Part shown: piece after piece, positions 6,325-9,665 of the stretch | How the letters are laid out: each line of letters begins with the position of its first letter | Position numbering within the stretch: position 1 is the first letter of the stretch | Source: Deltaproteobacteria bacterium | GTDB lineage: Bacteria; Desulfobacterota; Desulfobacteria; Desulfobacterales; JAFDFH01 | Reading direction: 5' to 3' | DNA: 9,665 nucleotides | NCBI GenBank assembly: GCA_019309945.1 | Contig: JAFDFH010000179.1 | Span: 1-9,665, forward strand | Notes under the pieces: generated by a model | Seen by the model: the letters and a program-made list of their open reading frames with translations, nothing else | The model's database searches: none | What the model was told of the DNA's origin: nothing | Position numbers and translations under genes: made by a program

Positions 6325-6706
6325 AATGCCTGGGTACAATGCCAATTGGACCGGTAAATAAAGGGAAATTCGAAGAGCTTTGGTATAACTCTATGGGATC
6401 ATGGTAAAAATAGCCTTTTTTAATTCCCAAAACTAAAGTGGTTTGTGATTTTGGAAAATGCATCCCGGCAAAAAGAACCTGCGAAATTTACCATAGCATG
6501 CACCGATGTGGCACACGTAAACTGCATTGCCTTCAATTATGAATTATAAAAGGTGGTTAGCTATGTGTCAGATTGGTACACTTTTTTACCGCATGGCGCA
6601 CTGCAATGGGAGGAATCCCTGAAGGCAATTATCTTTTTCGGTTCCGGTTCCGTCGAGGTTGGATTTGCCGGGATGGGATGGGGTTTGTCCGTCCTGATAT
6701 TTCAGG
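6325..6706. other. Gene-free region with recurring GGTA/TTTACC motifs
   Basis: This 380-bp stretch between the sigma-54 activator and its candidate target promoter holds no convincing gene. GGTAAA occurs at 6353-6358 and 6403-6408, and its complement TTTACC at 6487-6492 and 6585-6590. GGTACA or GGTATA occurs at 6333, 6382 and 6575. The four GGTA boxes closest to the promoter are spaced 20, 29 and 21 bases. ATGGTAAA (6401-6408) and TTTACCAT (6487-6494) are exact inverted copies. These could be activator binding sites for the sigma-54 promoter. A perfect TGTG-G-CACA dyad is at 6507-6515. Confidence 0.3.
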
Positions 6707-8590
6707 TTAGTGGATTGTAGGAGGATGGATTTGAAATTTTCTCAATTTGCGATACAGCGTGTTGCGGCTGATTCCCAGGCGGCAGGCGGCCTGTTTCTTG
6801 TTCCAGCCGCATTCATCCAGGGCTTCCTTGAGCAGCTTGGCTTCGTTTTCCAAAATCGTGCCCTGGGATCCGGTCTTTGCAGGAGAAGATGGATAATGAA
6901 GGGCCGACGGAAGGTCTGTAACTTCGATCCGATGACCTTTGGCCAGCACAACGGCGTGTTCAACGCTGTTTTCAAGTTCGCGGACATTCCCCGGCCATGA
7001 ATAATCAAGGAGCCGTCGCATGGCCTCCGAGCTGAATTCCTGAATGTTTTTGCCCTGCTCGGCGGCGAACCGGCCCATGAAGTATCGGGCCTGTAATGGT
7101 ATGTCGTTACGCCGTTTTCTGAGCGGCGGTAAATGAATGGGGATAACATTGATTCGGTAAAATAGATCTTCGCGAAAATTGCCATCTTTGACTTCCTGAA
7201 GGAGGTCTTTGTTGGTGGCAGCCAGGATACGCACATCCACCGAGAGGGTGCGTTCGCCGCCCACGCGTTCAAATTTCTTGCTCTGAAGCACCCGTAGCAG
7301 TTTGATCTGGGCGGAAGGGGGGATTTCGGCGATTTCATCCAGGAAAACGGTTCCTTCATGGGCCTGCTCGAATCGTCCGGCCTTTTGGCGCACTGCGCCG
7401 GTGAAGGCACCTTTCTCATGACCGAAAAGCTCGGTTTCAATCAAGGTGGCCGGATAGGCCGAACAATTAATGACGATAAAAGGCAGATGCTTACGCAGGC
7501 TTTGACTGTGGATGGCGCCGGCCACCAGCTCCTTGCCGGTGCCGCTCTCCCCCTGAATCAAAACGGTGGTATCGGTGGGGGCGATATCTTCGATGAGCTT
7601 ATAGATGGCCTGCATTTGAGTATCCTTGCCGACAATCCCGCAATATTCTCTGGTCACATCGATGTGGCGTTGAATATGGAGCATTTCTTCTTCATGCAAA
7701 AGCGCCCGTTTGATGACACCAGAGGAATGATTCAATATCAGATTAATCACTTCCAGCTCTTTGGTCTCACAGTGGCAATTGCCGGGGCAGGGAACCAGCA
7801 AAGAACAGAGGAGCTGATTCTCATGATAAACCGGAAAGGCGGCAATTTGTGCGGCTGAATGAAAGCTGTCCGGCACCAGTGGCGGAGTGAAAGAATTTTT
7901 TTTGACAAAGGTGATACCATCCAGCCTGCTCAGGACGGCAAGGATGGTATCGAAGGAATTTTTGTGAAACGTCCTGAATTCTCCTTCGGAAAAAACAAAA
8001 AGAGAATCCCGGTTGCTGCCGAAAATAAATAGAACAAGTTCACTGCAAACCATAATCTCCTGAAATTTCCGCATTAAATAAGAAGAGACATCCTTGAGAT
8101 TGGCTTGGGCCCCGATTTTTTGAATGATCTCAAAAGAAATTCGCGTCTGGCGATGCGCTCGATCCAGTTCCAGGGCATCTTGTTCGATTCGTTGCATGTA
8201 GTCCCGAATACGGGTGACCATATGGTTGAGGGAAGACGTCAATCGGCCGACTTCATCCTGCCCGGCCGGTTCCAATTCTAACACCAGATTTTTTTCATCT
8301 ATATTTTCAGCCGCTTCTGCCAGCGCAGAAAGGGGTCGTGTAATACGTGTAATAAAAAGAAAGCTGACGACAATGGCAAGAAGGAGAATTCCCAGCGTGA
8401 AAACGCTCATCTGGATCCATAATTTTGCAATCTGGGATTGGTTAGGTTTTTCAGAAAGACCGATGCGCAGGACCCCGGCTTTGCCGGAAAAAATAGGCCA
8501 CGCAATATCAAGATAGTAGTCATTTTCGTCGGTAACAATTCGTTTAAGATTGCCACGCTTATTGTCTCTTGGAGTATTCACCCCGATCAA
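6707..8590 (-). CDS. Sigma-54 dependent transcriptional activator, main part of a frameshifted HAMP sensor-activator
   Basis: This open frame (first usable start a TTG at 8590) holds the end of a periplasmic sensor domain (about 1-48), a membrane helix (59-81), a HAMP domain (81-134), a coiled linker, and a GAF-like region (about 155-298) with an odd cysteine cluster PCPGNCHC (C268, C272, C274). The sigma-54 AAA+ domain (318-555) has Walker A GESGTGKE (347-354), the sigma-54 contact loop GAFTGA (394-399) and Walker B GTVFLDEI (413-420). A Fis-type helix-turn-helix at the C-terminus (about 585-617, ending SRNTLYRKL) completes the output module. All catalytic motifs are intact. The first membrane helix and the start of the sensor are in another frame at 8607-8879, so the full protein (about 720 residues) is interrupted near 8610. 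It may survive as a truncated, unanchored or constitutively active regulator, or the break may be a sequencing error. Probable target: the sigma-54 promoter just downstream. Confidence 0.85.
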   Translation of the reverse strand: MIGVNTPRDNKRGNLKRIVTDENDYYLDIAWPIFSGKAGVLRIGLSEKPNQSQIAKLWIQMSVFTLGILLLAIVVSFLFITRITRPLSALAEAAENIDEKNLVLELEPAGQDEVGRLTSSLNHMVTRIRDYMQRIEQDALELDRAHRQTRISFEIIQKIGAQANLKDVSSYLMRKFQEIMVCSELVLFIFGSNRDSLFVFSEGEFRTFHKNSFDTILAVLSRLDGITFVKKNSFTPPLVPDSFHSAAQIAAFPVYHENQLLCSLLVPCPGNCHCETKELEVINLILNHSSGVIKRALLHEEEMLHIQRHIDVTREYCGIVGKDTQMQAIYKLIEDIAPTDTTVLIQGESGTGKELVAGAIHSQSLRKHLPFIVINCSAYPATLIETELFGHEKGAFTGAVRQKAGRFEQAHEGTVFLDEIAEIPPSAQIKLLRVLQSKKFERVGGERTLSVDVRILAATNKDLLQEVKDGNFREDLFYRINVIPIHLPPLRKRRNDIPLQARYFMGRFAAEQGKNIQEFSSEAMRRLLDYSWPGNVRELENSVEHAVVLAKGHRIEVTDLPSALHYPSSPAKTGSQGTILENEAKLLKEALDECGWNKKQAACRLGISRNTLYRKLRKFQIHPPTIH

Positions 8591-8606
8591 TTGTTGCGGG
8601 ATGCCT

Positions 8607-8879
8607 TCAGAAAATAAGGATAAAAATATATTCCACCGAAGGGTTGCTCAACAGGTGATTGTTAAGCAGGTTTTGCAGGGCAATCAGGTCGTTGATGAGA
8701 ATGCTGTTGGTAGCTTCCAGGGCTATCTCTTGGGAAAGATATTCTCCTTGAGCGATGGCGGATTCGCGCAGATTTTTGCTGAAAAGGTTGGTTACCAGAA
8801 TGGAAATGAATAACCCGCTGCCGATAACCAGGATAGAAACTAAAAACAGTAATTTGCTTCTAAGGCTTTGTAATTTCAT
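8607..8879 (-). pseudogene. N-terminal fragment of the HAMP sensor-activator, cut by a frameshift
   Basis: A 90-residue piece with a membrane helix (about 8-31) and the start of a periplasmic sensor domain, ending after VEYIFILIF at a TGA (8609-8607). Reading one base over, sequence continues without a stop as SEGIPQQLIGV directly into the sigma-54 activator frame. The junction is at an AAAA run (8611-8614 on the plus strand). Start ATG at 8879; no clear ribosome binding site. As I recall the family, about ten residues expected between the FI strand and the SEGIP segment are missing, so a small out-of-frame deletion fits better than a single-base error, but this is inference. Confidence 0.7.
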
Positions 8880-8895
8880 AGAATGTGATTTTCAA

Positions 8896-9171
8896 CTAAG
8901 GCACATTCCGTTTCATGGCAACAATAGAATTGTACCACTCTTCCTTGGGAGCCAGAAAGCGATCAATCATGATTTCATCGAGGGTCTTTTTTCCTTCCGG
9001 ATCCCGGTGCATGTCAAAAAGCAACTGCCGGATACGTTGCTTTATTTGCTTGGAAAGGTGTGCCTAAGCGACTACCGGTGGATTAATTCGTAAGAACTTG
9101 TTTTTGTGGTAAGGAGCATAGGTAAATTTCTCTTGTGAGTCAAGGAAAAAGGAACCACAAGATATGCGGTG
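8896..9171 (-). pseudogene. Remnant of a phosphonate-type periplasmic binding protein (PhnD-like)
   Basis: Reading the minus strand, codons from 9063 to the stop TAG at 8898-8896 encode HLSKQIKQRIRQLLFDM, then HRDPEGKKTLDEIMIDRF, then LAPKEEWYNSIVAMKRN. This closely resembles the C-terminal tail of PhnD/transferrin-like solute-binding proteins (Pfam family PF12974). The same frame is broken by TAG at 9066-9064, directly after INPPVVA, which also fits the family. Another stop, TGA, lies at 9174-9172. There is no start codon or signal peptide, and about two thirds of a normal gene (some 300 residues) is missing. It sits 16 bases before the start of the sensor-activator, the arrangement of a binding-protein/sensor pair, so both halves of this sensory unit appear to have decayed. 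The stretch 9172-9229 holds nothing I recognise. Confidence 0.65.
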
Positions 9172-9229
9172 TCAGTCTGGATTATGGAGTTCATTACATA
9201 GTACCTATCTTACATGATAGCAATATGAT

Positions 9230-9664
9230 TCAACGGCCAAATTTTAACACCATCGGTTTTGTCGCTTTTGAGTGATCTGCTCCTGAATCATCAAACACGG
9301 CCATGGCGAAACTATATCTTTTCAACGGATTGAAAACGACATCGTCTGCATGCCCGGTGTCCAGCTTTCGGTATAGCATGACGGTCCAGTATCCTTTGGT
9401 CCATCTACTTTGGGCTTTGACATCAAACCTTGACCCGCTGGGTTTTACAGGTAACCGGAAAGGGACTATATCACCCGGGTTAAACGTTGAATAATCTACG
9501 ATTTTTACGGCCTCTTCAAACAAGAGAAAACCGGGTACAGTCGGTTTTTTAGCAGGGTCCTGCATATAGCCCGGCATTGATCCATCTTCGGTTTGGTTTT
9601 TGATATCCCCTCCCATTCCGGCATCCTTTCTTCTGCCGGTCTCCCGATATGATCCGGTAGGATT
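9230..9664 (-). CDS. Ethylbenzene dehydrogenase-like heme-binding protein, C-terminal part
   Basis: The frame is open from the window edge through an internal ATG at 9616 to the TGA at 9232-9230, so the true start lies outside; about 144 residues are visible. It begins NPTGSYRETGRRKDAGMGGD, and the C-terminal stretch shows the hallmarks of the ethylbenzene-dehydrogenase-related heme-binding domain (EB_dh): W-T-K-G-Y-W, then a YRKLDTG segment, DDVVF, and a YSFAMAVFDD strand followed by ADHS. In this family (gamma subunits of DMSO-reductase-type enzymes and related periplasmic cytochromes) the domain binds one heme b. In Desulfobacterota it often occurs in larger cytochromes with c-type hemes; any such N-terminal part is out of view. 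It need not act on ethylbenzene. Sixty bases of non-coding sequence separate it from the binding-protein remnant. Confidence 0.7.
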   Translation of the reverse strand, partial: NPTGSYRETGRRKDAGMGGDIKNQTEDGSMPGYMQDPAKKPTVPGFLLFEEAVKIVDYSTFNPGDIVPFRLPVKPSGSRFDVKAQSRWTKGYWTVMLYRKLDTGHADDVVFNPLKRYSFAMAVFDDSGADHSKATKPMVLKFGR

Positions 9665-9665
9665 G

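Noticed and set aside
6179..6463. Minus-strand 94-codon frame overlapping the receiver gene
   Set aside because: It begins upstream of the sigma-54 promoter, overlaps the receiver gene in another frame, and shows no domain or ribosome binding site.
6507..6526. TGGCAC...TGCA on the plus strand as a second sigma-54 promoter
   Set aside because: The GG to GC step is 14 bases rather than the required 12, and no gene starts downstream on that strand.
6693..6706. CCTGATATTTCAGG hairpin after the activator stop codon
   Set aside because: Only a 5-base stem and no T-tract on the minus strand, so not a credible intrinsic terminator.
9064..9066. In-frame TAG as a possible pyrrolysine codon in the binding-protein fragment
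   Set aside because: The same frame meets another stop at 9172-9174 with no start codon between, and most of the gene is missing, so simple decay is more likely.

Overview
The window looks like a piece of an anaerobic, respiratory Desulfobacterota (deltaproteobacterial) chromosome, most like the sulfate-reducing Desulfobacterales. The evidence is the gene content (multiheme c-type cytochromes, a cytochrome b/multiheme cytochrome pair, polyferredoxin-type membrane proteins, a sigma-54 activator with a HAMP sensor), the moderate base composition, and CACGAAA/TTCGAAA-type intergenic repeats. The taxonomic call is inference from content; there is no rRNA or marker gene. Every credible gene lies on the minus strand, so the window reads biologically from right to left.

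Region by region in transcription order. At the right edge (9230-9664) is the C-terminal part of an ethylbenzene-dehydrogenase-like heme-binding protein that runs off the window. Next is a decayed remnant of a phosphonate-type periplasmic binding protein (8896-9171), then a membrane-bound sensor/sigma-54 activator split by a frameshift (8879-8607 plus 8590-6707). A 490-bp gap carries an excellent -24/-12 sigma-54 promoter (6309-6324) and recurring GGTA/TTTACC motifs. This promoter points into a stand-alone receiver-domain gene (5839-6213). After an intergenic stretch with a degenerate repeat comes a tight three-gene operon: an eight-heme cytochrome c lipoprotein (4334-5608), a three-heme membrane-anchored cytochrome c (3629-4312) and a cytochrome b (2853-3632). 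It is closed by an intrinsic terminator (2795-2827). Two CuA-type copper genes follow as separate units: a small anchored CuA protein (2236-2733) with a Crp/Fnr-type palindrome in its promoter, and a large protein (30-1955) that joins an N-terminal CuA cupredoxin domain to a NapH/NosR-like polyferredoxin membrane domain.

Taken together, the cytochrome b, three-heme and eight-heme proteins look like a quinone-linked electron conduit across the cytoplasmic membrane to a periplasmic or outer-membrane multiheme lipoprotein. The two CuA proteins supply further one-electron carriers, and one of them is physically fused to iron-sulfur clusters. No heme-copper oxidase subunit I or nitrous oxide reductase is visible, so the acceptor for the CuA centres is unknown. 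This cytochrome/CuA/polyferredoxin locus is the most interesting part of the window. Three types of control are suggested: sigma-54 for the receiver gene, a Crp/Fnr-family regulator for the small CuA gene, and a palindromic operator candidate in front of the cytochrome operon.
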